Shown: positions 45,285 through 55,600, counted from the stretch's first letter. The stretch is DNA of 64,000 bases from Riptortus pedestris (GCA_019009955.1 CM032232.1:138632001-138696000), one strand, 5' to 3'. Notes: generated from the sequence alone by a model not told the origin. Numbers and translations are program-made.

Positions 45285-47383
45285 AGAGAGAATCACTTTA
45301 TTGTACAAATTTATATACAGTTTGTGGGGCTGCTCAATTACATTGAGATGCTGAAGCACACAGCAACTTAAGTCAATCCCTAGGACAACAGTAAACAATA
45401 CAAATTTGTATTTAGTCAACACAATAACTAAAATATTAACTAAAATAAGCACAGAGAACAACCTAAAAGGTGAATGTCACTATATATAAATAAGAAACAG
45501 CAATATTGTAATAATATAATCCGGCGATCTATAATAAGATCACTGGTCACCGCTAAAATTAAAATATATGGTGGGAAATAATCCCTAAGGTATCAATAAT
45601 GATACCCTCGACCAAGGTTTGCAGAACGTTCTTCTCTATACCCACCTCGTCAAAAAAAATGTCTGTGTACGTTTAGGGACCGATCCTCGGGCGCCGAACC
45701 ACAAGCCTAACACCAGAAAATCTCGCTCCCCAAATGATTCCCTGAATTTTTCGGAGTAAAATTTATTACATTTTTCGTAAATATTCTTCTTTTCCTGGTG
45801 GATCTTCTCCGCTTGATCAGGGTCGTTGGTCTCGTACCTTATTGTTGGGTCCAGAATGTAGGCAAATTTACAATTCTCCTTGAAGGCTATAATGTCCGCG
45901 TACCTCGTTGAACCTGCGTCATCGACGGCGTACACCTCTTCAAAACATGTAAAATTCTTTGTTTTCAGGAGCTCCATGATAGCATGCTTCACCCGGTGAT
46001 GTCGCCTCGTGATCAGCAACATGTTATGTGGACAATTCCCGACCACATGGGCCGGTGTTTCGGTCTCCCTGCCACATCTTCGACAGAGGGGTCCAACATC
46101 CGCTGATTTCAAGACTACTCCCGGAACACCACGCAATGGGGCGTAATTTGTATTAAGTTTGACAGAGTTTGTCCATTCTGAAGCAGACAGCAACTGTTTC
46201 TCGGTCATATGCTTGTTCAGTCCTGCGTTTTCTTTAAAATGGTGGACTCCAACCCCCTGCCACTTGCAAGAAGCCCACACCTCAAAGGACTTTTCTCGAA
46301 GAGTCTGCCTAATTTTTTTAACCGAGACTGTGTCTCCTCTGGAAACAACTTCCAAATCCAACCTGCTCAGACACATGTCTGCCTCTGCTTCATAATGGAA
46401 GATCCTCTGAAACAGTGGATCGCTCACCCGCGCCAATTTGCAAGCCATTGCCAGATGCTGAAGTGGAGCCTCCCATTCGCACCTCAATAGACCAAGGCCC
46501 CGATAACGACGCGGAGCGTATAGCATGGCGGAATTTGTACCTGCTGGCAGTCCAAGCATAGCTTTGACACAACGTCGTATCACGACATCGATACCTTCCA
46601 GCAAGGCTTGACGAAGCTTACTAAGCGGTGCTGTCTGTAATGGGTATGTCAGAGTGGGGAACAAATACTGGTTGAGTACATTTAGTTTTTGGTCAGGTTT
46701 TAGTAGCTGGGAGGACATTAGCTTCTCCAGATTTTCTGTCATCTGTTGAATGGCATTATCATTGATTACTACTTCACCAGAAATAGTGCAGCCGAGATAC
46801 TTGACAGATTCGTCCTGATCTATTGACTGAATGTAGCTTCCGTCCTCCAATGATAGTTTATCTTTCACAAGCTGACCCTCAACCAATATTATTGCTGTGC
46901 TCTTGGAAGGGTTTACCTCAAGTCCGATTTCCCGTAAGAGCCTTTGGACCAGATCCGTCACTCGCTCTGCACACATCTTGTCCCTCGTAGTCACAGCCTG
47001 GTCATCGGCAAATCCGGTAAGGATAACACCCTCCTCCTCTTCAACCACCTTATAACCCAGGTTGTTAGCCAGCACCTCCTCACAAATTTCTTCGTAAAGG
47101 AAATTTATACAAAGGTTAAAGAGTGTTGGAGAGAGTGGCCCACCTTGAGGGACTCCTCGTCGGACCTTAATAGGGCCTGTTGACTTTCCCCCCGAGGTCA
47201 CCCATATTGTGTTATCCGTTAGCAACGCCGCTATCAGGTTCTTGACATCCTTCGACACACCCTTGGATTCCAATGTTCGCAGTACATGAGAGTGACCTAC
47301 ATTGTCGAATGCTCCAATCACATCCAGGAAAGCGACCACAGCAGACTTCCTTTTCAACCTGGCGTCTTTGAGGATCGCATTTT
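45285..47383 (-). mobile_element. 5'-truncated non-LTR retrotransposon, RLE class
   Basis: About 2.1 kb: one long reading frame plus about 350 bp of 3' UTR (45285-45635). The 5' end is truncated within the reverse transcriptase; coding is still open at the junction near 47383. It lies between the HINE TA tract on the 3' side and a Helitron on the 5' side. No poly-A tail is visible at the 3' junction; it ends in a GAGAGAATCACT sequence next to TATA. Confidence 0.75.
45636..47357 (-). CDS. reverse transcriptase with restriction-like endonuclease (R2/R4-type), partial
   Basis: 573 codons without a stop, the longest frame in the window. Residues about 1-180 are reverse transcriptase: AFLDVIGAFDNVGH (motif A, catalytic Asp), VRRGVPQGGPLSPTLFN (motif B), GFADDQAV (motif C). 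A thumb region follows. Around residues 425-445 CRRCGRETETPAHVVGNCP is a CX2CX8HX4C zinc knuckle. Then RYADIIAF and FAYILDPTIRYE resemble the PD-(D/E)XK-type restriction-like endonuclease seen C-terminal to RT in R2, R4/Dong and NeSL elements. The N-terminal DNA-binding domain and the first RT motifs are lost by 5' truncation, so it cannot act alone. The absence of stops suggests a young insertion. Confidence 0.9.
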   Translation of the reverse strand: MKRKSAVVAFLDVIGAFDNVGHSHVLRTLESKGVSKDVKNLIAALLTDNTIWVTSGGKSTGPIKVRRGVPQGGPLSPTLFNLCINFLYEEICEEVLANNLGYKVVEEEEGVILTGFADDQAVTTRDKMCAERVTDLVQRLLREIGLEVNPSKSTAIILVEGQLVKDKLSLEDGSYIQSIDQDESVKYLGCTISGEVVINDNAIQQMTENLEKLMSSQLLKPDQKLNVLNQYLFPTLTYPLQTAPLSKLRQALLEGIDVVIRRCVKAMLGLPAGTNSAMLYAPRRYRGLGLLRCEWEAPLQHLAMACKLARVSDPLFQRIFHYEAEADMCLSRLDLEVVSRGDTVSVKKIRQTLREKSFEVWASCKWQGVGVHHFKENAGLNKHMTEKQLLSASEWTNSVKLNTNYAPLRGVPGVVLKSADVGPLCRRCGRETETPAHVVGNCPHNMLLITRRHHRVKHAIMELLKTKNFTCFEEVYAVDDAGSTRYADIIAFKENCKFAYILDPTIRYETNDPDQAEKIHQEKKNIYEKCNKFYSEKFRESFGERDFLVLGLWFGARGSVPKRTQTFFLTRWV

Positions 47384-48170
47384 ATAATATATAAAATTTC
47401 CATGTCACAATGTTAGTTAGCGTACTCCTCCGAAACGGCTTTACCGATTTTTACCAAATTTTATATGCGTATTCAGTAGGTCTGAGAATCGGCTACTATC
47501 TATTTTTCATACCCCTAATTGATAAGGGTTGTTCACCCTTAACATTTTTTTTTTAATTTTTGGACGAAATTTTTTGTTTTTATTTTTTTTTATAATGTGG
47601 CATTAAAAAATACATACAACCCTAAATTTTTACTTATTTATCACCAACCCCTATTTTTTTTAGCCATTTTAGTAATTTAATCATTATCACCCCGCTCGAC
47701 AACTGATCAATTATAGTGTTTTTAACTGTACTTCGATTAAAATTTCAATTTGCAATGACAATCAACAAATCCCAAGGCCAAACGATGTCTATTTGTGGCT
47801 TAGATTTGAGTACACCATGTTTTTCACACGGGCAATTGTACGTAGCATGCTCTCGAGTGGGTAAACCATCCAGTTTGTTTGTGCTCGCTAAAGATGGGCT
47901 AACAAAAAATATTGTTCACGCTATAGCATTAAAAGATTGATGTTGTTTGTTAGTGTTACTGTCGTAATTAATATGTGTGATATGTAATTTTAAGAAATAA
48001 ACTATAATAACTTATTTATATTCCCTTATCGTTCATAGCGCTCCATGCCTATCTCATGCATATACCACATACACACTTATAATAAGTAAGTTACTTTTTG
48101 TCTACACTAGAATTTATCTAGAAGCTAGAAATAATTTATATGGCAAAACAACGTTTGCCGGGTTATCTAG
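47384..48170 (+). mobile_element. Helitron, internally deleted, with intact 3' terminus
   Basis: Begins near TATAATATATAAAATTTCCA, a Helitron-like start whose first TC is lost at the junction. It ends with the hairpin GGCAAA-ACAACG-TTTGCC, then GGGTTATCTAG and host T. Inside is a C-terminal helicase fragment. The large Rep/helicase interior is deleted. Confidence 0.8.
47722..47940 (+). pseudogene. Pif1-type helicase C-terminal fragment of a Helitron
   Basis: VLRLKFQFAMTINKSQGQTM and SHGQLYVACSRVGKPSSLFV are helicase motifs V and VI as found at the C-terminus of Helitron RepHel proteins. The frame ends at TGA 47938-47940. Motifs I-IV and the HUH Rep domain are absent, so this is a remnant of an autonomous element. 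It lies about 230 bp before the Helitron 3' end, as expected. Confidence 0.85.
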
Positions 48171-48172
48171 TA

Positions 48173-48241
<69 letters not shown>

Positions 48242-48383
48242 GTTACCGCTCTAGAGGTCGTAATTATCGTTTGATCGCTATTCACGGTGTTGTTGTGTTA
48301 CCAGTATGTATATTTAACTATTACTAAACATCACGGGGGAAATCTGCTTAGTTTACGCAGCCCCTGCGTCGCGGACTTTATTT

Positions 48384-48785
48384 TAGTTTTCATCCGCCAA
48401 TAGTCCCACTCTTATTCATGCTATAATAACATGAACCTTTTTTATTCTAATCTTAAAGACCAAATATTGTTTTCATGAGACCTTTATTGTTTGCGAGATA
48501 CATTCAAATCCGTTGTGATGTCATTATTTAAGGTTGTACGTTCTTGCCTCCAAAATATTCAATTTATCTATACCCTACTCCATGTTTAACCGTTTTAGTC
48601 AACACTAAAACTCATATCTGTTATTGGTAGAAATCGGACAAGGAATACGGGGGGGGGGGTGTTCTGAGATATTTTCAGTGGATCTAATTTGTTAAAGAAC
48701 CAATATGTCTTGTTAATATATTGATGCTCTTTTTGATTTTTTTGTAACTCAAATATTAAACTAGTAATTTGTACTTTCTGGTTTT
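48384..48785 (-). mobile_element. HINE-type long-form 5' extension
   Basis: CTAATCTTAAAGACCAAATA, CATTCAAATCCGTTGTGATG, CCATGTTTAACCGTTTTAGT: the same extension as 44800-45130, including a run of G at about 48650. Together they form direct repeats of about 320 bp around the composite. Confidence 0.6.
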
Positions 48786-48789
48786 TTGT

Positions 48790-49310
48790 CCGAATATGTG
48801 TTGAATTTTTATAAGGACACACGGAAATGCTGCGTTGTACACGTCAGGTGGTTTCCCTCTGCTATTGAATACTCCAATGTTGAATTTATCAAAGAGCGCT
48901 ATTGGTTTAGGTTGTATGTACACGCGCTGAGTCCCACCATGACGGTTTATTTTATTTATTCTGATGCCCAACAAATGTTTCATCTTTTAAAAACCAACAG
49001 TCAAACCCCCCTGAAAGGATGTGCCCCCATTTGTCTGGTTTAATAATGTCATAGCAGACACATCTACTGACTTCCTGGCCTGTTTGTCCTAAAAGAGGAT
49101 CGCCCCCATTTCCATTGTGAACAATGTTTGCACCGGGAGTTATGAATCCAAACCTGACCTCTAATCCTAGTGTTGGGAGAGAGACCACCTGCCAACTGCA
49201 GGTCAGCCTCCTTGCATTGTGGTTTTAGGAAGTGTCTGTAAGCAAACATCCTATTTCCCACAATAAATCTCGTGTTATTCCTTTCGTCAGTTCATCCCTG
49301 GACAAGTGGA
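48790..49310 (-). pseudogene. unidentified degraded coding fragment
   Basis: On the minus strand two long frames can be followed end to end with one or two breaks. One contains LGLEVRFGFITPGANIVHNG and ends in FDCWFLKDETFVGHQNK before a stop. The next contains VYIQPKPIALFDKFNIGVFN and PPDVYNAAFPCVLIKIQH. Composition is GC-richer and more protein-like than neighbouring repeats. I do not recognise the family; an old virus-derived or transposon-derived gene is possible. It is broken by a stop and a frameshift. Confidence 0.4.
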
Positions 49311-49777
49311 CTCGGGGGGAAAACCAACAGGAAGCAGAACATTAAATCGCTTTCAAGGATGCTTTGCCTACTGGGAGAAGGTATAATAAAACTTGTGTCT
49401 GTTTGTTATTTGATAAACTATGAACAGTGATTGTTCCCTCGAAATATTCATTTCAATAATATGATATTACGACCTCAATAGCTGAATCACCTAATAAAAT
49501 CTTCTAAACATTCTGACTGTGATATTAAGATATATCAGCCGTAACTAGTCAAAATCGGTTCAGGGAAGGTCAAGCGGATAATTCCGTCAAAGTAGGACCA
49601 CAATAGGAAATATGCTTATTTTACGCACCCGATTAGCCTAAGTTGCAAAAAGTGGACTTTAATAAATAATAATAATAATAATATTTTACGCAGCCCTCGC
49701 GTGGCAGACATTTTTAGTAGATCACAGACAAATTTCCTCAAATATCCATCGATACCACCCAGTTAATGACAAAAAAG
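49311..49777. other. mixed repeat scraps
   Basis: A SINE tail (about 49625-49680, GCAAAAAGTGGACTTTAATA then (AAT)n) and HINE scraps such as TATTTTACGCAGCCCTCGCG near 49680. Nothing else recognised. Confidence 0.45.
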
Positions 49778-50325
49778 TCCGTCACACAGGGGCTGCGTAA
49801 ACTAAGCAGATTTCCCACGTGGTTTTGCAATAGAGAAATCTGCCTAATAACAACTGTAGTAGTAAGAAACCTCTAAACCTAAAACATTATTTAGGGCGTA
49901 ATAACCCAGTAGTTTCTAGCCCCAAAAAACAGTTAACCTAACCTCTAAACCTATTCACGAGGGACGAATAGTTATGGAAACGGCCACCAGAGCTCTCGGC
50001 GGAAAGTCCGAACATAGCCTACTGGCGACCACACGCAGAATACAAATGCAAATATCTCGGTTAATATTCAAGATACAGAAGAAATGTATAGAACAATATT
50101 TATAGTAAATTTAATTTGCAATAAGATTTATTCTATACAATTTTTCGATCCGACGCATAATAACAGAGATATTTTGAATTTTCAAAAATCCCCCCCTTTA
50201 AACCCCCCCTCCCACTGGTCCGATTTCAGCCATTAACAAACAAGATCTTCCTTTTTACATAAAACGATTATATTCCGAGTTTGGTAACGATCAAACAAAA
50301 ATTGCAACCGCTAGAGCGTTAACAG

Positions 50326-50373
<48 letters not shown>

Positions 50374-50493
50374 GAACGGACCTCATTTTCGCCATCTCCT
50401 GGGTAGGATCGATGGACATTTGAAGAAATTTTTCGAAAGTCGCGTCATGAGTACGACCTCAATAGCTGATTTCCCTTAAGGGAAATCTGCTAA
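49778..50493 (+). mobile_element. HINE-type repeat, full length
   Basis: Complete forward copy: GTCCGTCACACAGGGGCTGC, TAAGCAGATTTCCCACGTGG, CCAGAGCTCTCGGCGG, (TA)n at 50330-50367, TTTTGAACGGACCTCATTTT, and the perfect 3' hairpin GATTTCCC-TTAA-GGGAAATC followed by TGCTAA. A short insertion (about 49870-49945) duplicates part of CCTCTAAACCT. Good template for the family. Confidence 0.85.
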
Positions 50494-50504
50494 AATGAGA
50501 TCCG

Positions 50505-50833
50505 TTCAACAAAATTATATATATAGGACAATTCGGAAAGGGAAGGGGGTTTTGAAAGTTCAAAATATCTCTTTTATTATAAGTCGATTCAAAAAATTGT
50601 TTAGTATCAGTCTTATTGCGAATTAAATTTACTATAAATATTGTTATATACATTTATTCTCTATATTTAGTGTTTACTGAGATATTTGGGTTTTCGGCCT
50701 TCAGTAAACCCCCCTCCTACTCATGTCATATTAGCAATAAGCTGTTATATTATGAAGCACTTTATTTGAAGGTTAAATAAAAAATAATGTTCTCATTGAA
50801 CTTTTAAGTTTTGAGAGCCCCTGCATGACGGAC
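50505..50833 (-). mobile_element. HINE-type 5' half
   Basis: Reversed: AAATATCTCTTTTATTATAA, TTGCGAATTAAATTTACTAT, GGGTTTTCGGCCTTCAGTAA, ending GAGAGCCCCTGCATGACGGA. It lacks the CACGTGGGAAATCTGCTTAG part. Confidence 0.6.
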
Positions 50834-51150
50834 TTTTTTCTTGTATTCATCACTGTTCCACAGTAGTTTGGCTGGAGGGAGGTGGTGTCTGCATTGAAAA
50901 GCATTTAGGTTTCAGAGATATCCATTAGCTTCCCACGAGAACGTCTGAGCGTGATCTGACAGACACGATGCAGTGCAGTAGCTGCAATTCGTGGTGTGTG
51001 TTGGTCCCCTAGGGGCTTAGCATTGGACACAGCAGATCTTAAGGCCTTTAAGAGACTTCGCCAATTCGTTCTATAAGCAATGCTCAACGCCATCTAGCGC
51101 CGCTTCGCCCTACCTACCCCATGCATATCAACTCTTCCAGCGCAAAGTTC
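50834..51150. other. unrecognised GC-richer stretch
   Basis: 50880-51120 is less AT-rich than its surroundings. A minus-strand frame at 51093-50905 encodes a basic peptide with no family I know. No repeat structure seen. Confidence 0.4.
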
Positions 51151-51154
51151 AATT

Positions 51155-52489
51155 TTCAGATTTCACTTAATGAAAAACTGCTATTGAGGTTGTACCCAAG
51201 GCCTGATTTTCAAAAATTAAGTTCTTTAACGGCTGAAATCAGGCCCGAATTCAGAAAATCCTTAATATCTCCGTTATTATTCGCCGGATCGAAAAATTGT
51301 AATGATTCAATCTTGTTGTAAATTTTATGTTCTATAAATGTTGTTATGTACTCTTTTTTTCAATATAATAATAATAAGCTTTATTGGCATCCTTTTCCAG
51401 GATAAAAGCCTCTCTCTTAGAAGCTATAATAAGGCGTCCATCCTAATTGTCAAAGTTTTCTGATCGTCCTCTTCCACCATTCTCTATCTCTCCACCAATT
51501 GTTGCCAACGACTGCAGTAAGCTCGTCCCTCCATCTCAGGCACTGTCTTCCTCTATTCCTGACATTGTCCCTTGGGATCCATTCTGTGCAGACCTTCGCC
51601 CATCGCTTATCATTCATTCTAGCCAGATGACCTGCCCAGCCCCACTTCAATCGGTGTGCTTCAACTCTGAGGTTCTTCACCGGCACTCTTTTTAAAATAT
51701 CCACATTCCTCTTCCTGCCCCTCTTTTTAACTCCTAGTATACTCCTGAGCATAGCCATCTGTGTCGAGTTCTGCTTGGAATCTGCTCTGGCTGTGAGCGC
51801 CCAGGTCTGGGCTCCGTAGAGTATGGAAGGATAAACACACATGCTGAGCACCTTGCTTTTCAACTTGTCACTGAGCGAGCCTTTGAAGATCTTCTTGAGT
51901 GACCAGTACTTAGACCATCCTATTTCGATTCTTCTCTGAAGCTCCTTTTCCATTCTTCCTTTAAAAGACACACACTATCCGAGGTAGATGTATTCCTTTA
52001 CATACTCGAATTCCTTCCCTTCAATTACAACTGCTGGTTTTTCTGCGTTTGTCATAATACAGGTTTTTTGGTGGTTAACTCTCAGGCCATATTTTGTGCT
52101 AACCTTCATAAGTTCTGTGAGCATTTTTAGTAGGTCTACTATATTATCCACAATCAGGCATAAGTCACGAATCCCACTGAGTCTTGGTACATTTCTTTTA
52201 TTATGCCTATACAGCGAGAGTCATCTCCACTTTCTGCGAGAGCTTGTCAGATTTTTTTTTTTTTTTCAAAATATAGATTATTAATCGAGATATTTGCATT
52301 TTTTTACCGTCTGTAAGCCCACCCTCCCTTCATGTCATATTAACAGTAAGCTGTTATATTGTGAAGCACATTATTTGAAGTCTAAATACCAAATATTGTT
52401 CTCATTGAACTTTTACGTTTTGAGATAAATGTAAATACGAGGCACATGTGGGAAATTTGCCTAGTTTACACGACCCCTGCGTGTCGGAC
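51155..52489 (-). mobile_element. HINE-type repeat interrupted by a LINE
   Basis: Reversed copy in two pieces: 51155-51366 (worn 3' end, then GGCTGAAATCAGGCCC and ATATCTCCGTTATTATTCGC) and 52258-52489 (ATTAATCGAGATATTTGCAT to CCCCTGCGTGTCGGAC). The LINE separates them; a T-rich TTTTTTTCAA.AT motif at both junctions looks like its target duplication. Confidence 0.7.
51367..52257 (-). pseudogene. non-LTR retrotransposon tail (LINE family B)
   Basis: Minus strand. FKGRMEKELQRRIEIGWSKY, LKKIFKGSLSDKLKSKVLSM, YPSILYGAQTWALTARADSK and RLKWGWAGHLARMNDKRWAK are the C-terminal domain following the RT of RTE-type LINEs. The frame is open from 51971 to 51450. Upstream, after a stop, coding continues with GLRVNHQKTCIMTNAEKPAV-like sequence. 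The 3' end is a short (ATA)n repeat at 51362-51375, typical of RTE elements. 5'-truncated. Confidence 0.8.
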
Positions 52490-52626
52490 TTTTTGTTCAT
52501 CGACATTGTATCTTCAAACTTATTTTCTTTCATTAGACTTCTCATTTGTGGTCGTACAAAAATACCTTTTCTTATTTTTGCTTGAGAGGGAAAAGGGGAC
52601 TTGTTGCAAAGATATTGAAAAGCATA

Positions 52627-52672
52627 ATGTTGATGATGTTATAAAATCTGCTTAGTTTACGCTGACTGACTT
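52627..52672 (-). mobile_element. HINE 5'-end scrap
   Basis: AAAATCTGCTTAGTTTACGC followed by a shortened end (TGACTGACTTTA). Confidence 0.5.
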
Positions 52673-52679
52673 TATTTAA

Positions 52680-53210
52680 AGTAATTTCTTTCGAGAAGGG
52701 ATTTTTTTGAAGAATGATTGAAGCACCCGAAGGGAGAAATTCCTTTCTCTTAGAGTTTTTCTGACTGAATTAAATTTTGGACACCTTACAGAGGACTCTG
52801 AAAGAAAAATCAAAATGAGGTTTGACTTTTGGTCTTAGGAGATTTAGGTGGTTGTTTATAAGGATCCCCTTCGGACAATATTGCTAGAAGAGACTGAGAG
52901 CGTGGGAGAAGACCCCCCTGCGGTCTGTGTTGACAGGAGACGGGGCGAGTCTAAATGCCTATAGAGGGCTTACATTTGTCCCCAAGTCAGGGCAGTTGTG
53001 TCGCCGACAATGGGGGCGGTAAGTTCAAAGGCTGGCGGTGCCTCTATGTATATGGGGGAGCTCCACAGGTGGGCCTAGCAACAACCCTTGGTTTCTCTCC
53101 AGTCTACCAACGATAGATGGATACAAATTGGAAACCTCTTGTCTAAAGGATACCCCCGCTGCGGCTCGCCTCTGGGAATCAAGTGTTAAAGACACAAACA
53201 CTGGAACCCT
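52680..53210. other. unrecognised GC-rich island
   Basis: Sequence of mixed composition (GAGCGTGGGAGAAGACCCCC, TGTTGACAGGAGACGGGGCG, TAGCAACAACCCTTGGTTTC) with no simple repeats and no match to families in this window. Frames on both strands are short. It could be the interior of an unrepresented mobile element. Confidence 0.4.
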
Positions 53211-53706
53211 ACAAAAGTTCGTCACGCAGGGGCTGCGTAAAGTAAGCAGATTTCCCACGTGAAGTATTACAATAGAGAAATTTCACGAGAGCCAAACAGT
53301 TACGAAAAAACGGCCGAACTAGCTTTTGGCGGGAAACTCACTTTCGTCCGTTACCCGCCCACATTTAATACAAAAGCAAATATCTCGGTTAATATTCAAG
53401 ATAGAAAATAAATGTACAGTAGCTCACAGTGAAAAGGATACACCTACTATATTTATATAACGTATAAGTGTCTATGGAATGAGAATACATTCTTGATTAC
53501 AGATTAACTTGCCTAGCTCTCTAACATTACCAAGGATTAATTAAGCTGCATAAGAGGATTACAAACCTTTGACCGATCTCACAGTGAAAATGATACACCG
53601 CTCATGTTGCCTTTAATCCGTTTTAGTTCTATCCAGTGTCTTCTGTGCTATCAGTCTCTAAGACAATTTTATTATATTATTTCGTGATTGTTTTTGTTTT
53701 ATTATA

Positions 53707-54529
53707 ATGGGTCGGCACACAACGGTAAGAGAAAGAGAACTAAATATACAACAGTTAAACAGAGGAAAATCGTATCGAGAAATTGGCGAACTTTTTCAGA
53801 AAAGTCATGCAACAGTACAACACATTGTAGAAAGATAAAGTCCGTCACGCAGGGGCTGCGTAAACTAAACAGATTTCCCACGTGAAGTTATACAATAGAG
53901 AAATCTCCATGCGAGAGCTGAACAGTTACGGCAAAGGGCCGAACTAGTTTCTGGAGGGAAATTCAAAAATCCGTTATCGGCCCAAATTTAATAAACATGC
54001 AAATAACTCGGTTAATATTCAAGATAGGGAATAAATATATATAACAATATTTATAGTAAATTTAATTTGCAATAAGATTGGTTCTGTTCAATTTTGTGAT
54101 CTGACGTATAGTAACGGAGATATTTCGAATTTTCGAAAATCCTCCCCTCTAAACCCCCCCCCTCCCACTGGTCCGATTTCAGCCGTTAACGAACTTAATC
54201 TTTCTTTTTACATATAACTACTAAATATCGAGTTTTGTAACGATTGATCAATAATTGCGACCTCAATAGCTGATTTCCCCTAAGGGGAACAATATTTACT
54301 CACGAATATAAAAACCTATTATTTTTTTTTTCAAGAGGTGACTTTAATCATTCAAATCATTGTTCCGCACGAAGAAAAAATAATTTTGTATTACAGACGG
54401 GTTACACTACTTGCAAACAAAGTTTCAGAATATTCGGGCTCCCTAACCTCACGTCTTTTTACATAAAACAACTAAATATCGAGTTTGGTAACGATCAAAC
54501 AAAAATTGCGACCGCTAGAGCGGTAACAG

Positions 54530-54601
<72 letters not shown>

Positions 54602-55600
54602 TTTTGAACGGACCTCATTTTCGTCATCTACTAGGTAGGATCTATGGACATTTGAAGAAAAATTTCGAAAATTCCGTCATGAGTACAACCTCAATAGCTG
54701 ATTTCCCTTAAGCGAAATCTGCTAATAAAAGGGAAAATAGGCTTATTAGAAAAGGAAACCCCCAAAAAGATACTTTCCGAAAGGTGGATTCTGGGGTACG
54801 TAAAAAAAAACCCAATAATGAGTGCACCAAAAATTGCAAGTGAAGTGGAAAATTATTTAAAGAAGATTGTTAGTGCGGAAACTGTGCGTCGCGTCCTAAG
54901 GAAACACAATTTTCATGGAAGAGTTGCTAGGAAAAAGCCGTTCACTCGTAAAAAAAATTAAAAAGACCGGCTAAAATTTGCAAATGAGCACATTTTCATA
55001 GATTTTGACTTTTGGAAAAAGTTTATTTTTGCTGATGAAAGAAAATTTAACATTTTTGGGTCGGATGGACGTGGATACGTTTGAAGAAAATCTTGAGAAG
55101 CATTTTCCAAGCAAAATCTCTTACAGACTGTGAAACATGGAGGTGGGAGTGTGATGGTATGGGGATGCATGGCAGCCTCTGGTGTGGAAAGTCTGCATTT
55201 TATAGAAGGTATAATGGATAAACATTTATATGTGGACATATTAAGGCAAAATCTGAAGGTAAGTGCTGAAAAATTTGGATTAAAAGATATTTTTACTTTT
55301 TACCAAGATAATGACCACAAGCATTCTTCGTTGATAGTGAAAGAATGGCTTACATTTAACTGTCTCAAACTTATAAAGACACCTGCGCAGTCACCAGATT
55401 TAAATGTCATTGAACGTTTGTGGGCAAAATTGGAGACAGAAATTCGAAAACATAATATTACAAACAAAGAAAATCTAAAAAATGCATTCTTGGAAGAATG
55501 GGAGAAAATTACCCCAGATTTTACCTAAAAACTCGTGGAATCTATCCCAAACCGCTTAAGAGAAGTAATCAACAACAAAGGACTTCCTAAAAGATATTAA
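53707..55600 (+). pseudogene. Tc1-like transposase (DD34E), broken
   Basis: Start ATG 53707. MGRHTTVRERELNIQQLNRG then KSYREIGELFQKSHATVQHI is the paired-like HTH. At 53838 the frame is cut by the HINE and resumes at 54726. After a frameshift near 54770 come NPIMSAPKIASEVENYLKKI and RVLRKHNFHGRVARKKPFTR. The catalytic domain keeps FADERKFNIFGSDGRGYV (first Asp), GGGSVMVWGCMAASGVESLH, YQDNDHKH (second Asp) and SPDLNVIERLWAKLE (the Glu). Stops at 54959, 55082, 55094 and 55526 as well as the insertion make it inactive. End at TAA 55598-55600. Confidence 0.9.
53839..54725 (+). mobile_element. HINE-type repeat inserted in the Tc1 transposase gene
   Basis: Forward copy from AAGTCCGTCACGCAGGGGCT to GCGAAATCTGCTAA. 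Flanks GAAAGATA and TAAAAGGG together would keep the transposase frame if nothing was duplicated, so insertion was between A and T without a target duplication. (TA)n at 54535-54597. Around 54280-54455 the HINE itself holds extra sequence, part of which recurs reversed at 63343-63405. Confidence 0.85.

Larger units (their letters stand above)
45155..48376 (-). mobile_element. composite: HINE with RT element and Helitron nested in its TA tract
   Basis: The left end TTAGCAGATTTTCCTCAAGG to TTTCAAAACTGTATA (45155-45284) and right end TATATCTGTTACCGCTCTAG to CCCCTGCGTCGCGGAC (48228-48376) are the two halves of one reversed HINE. Between them lie an RLE-class retrotransposon (45285-47383), a Helitron (47384-48170) and the remaining (TA)n (48173-48238). 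Confidence 0.75.

Noticed and set aside
45159..47183. Plus-strand frames opposite the reverse transcriptase
   Set aside because: Antisense shadows of the 573-codon RT frame.
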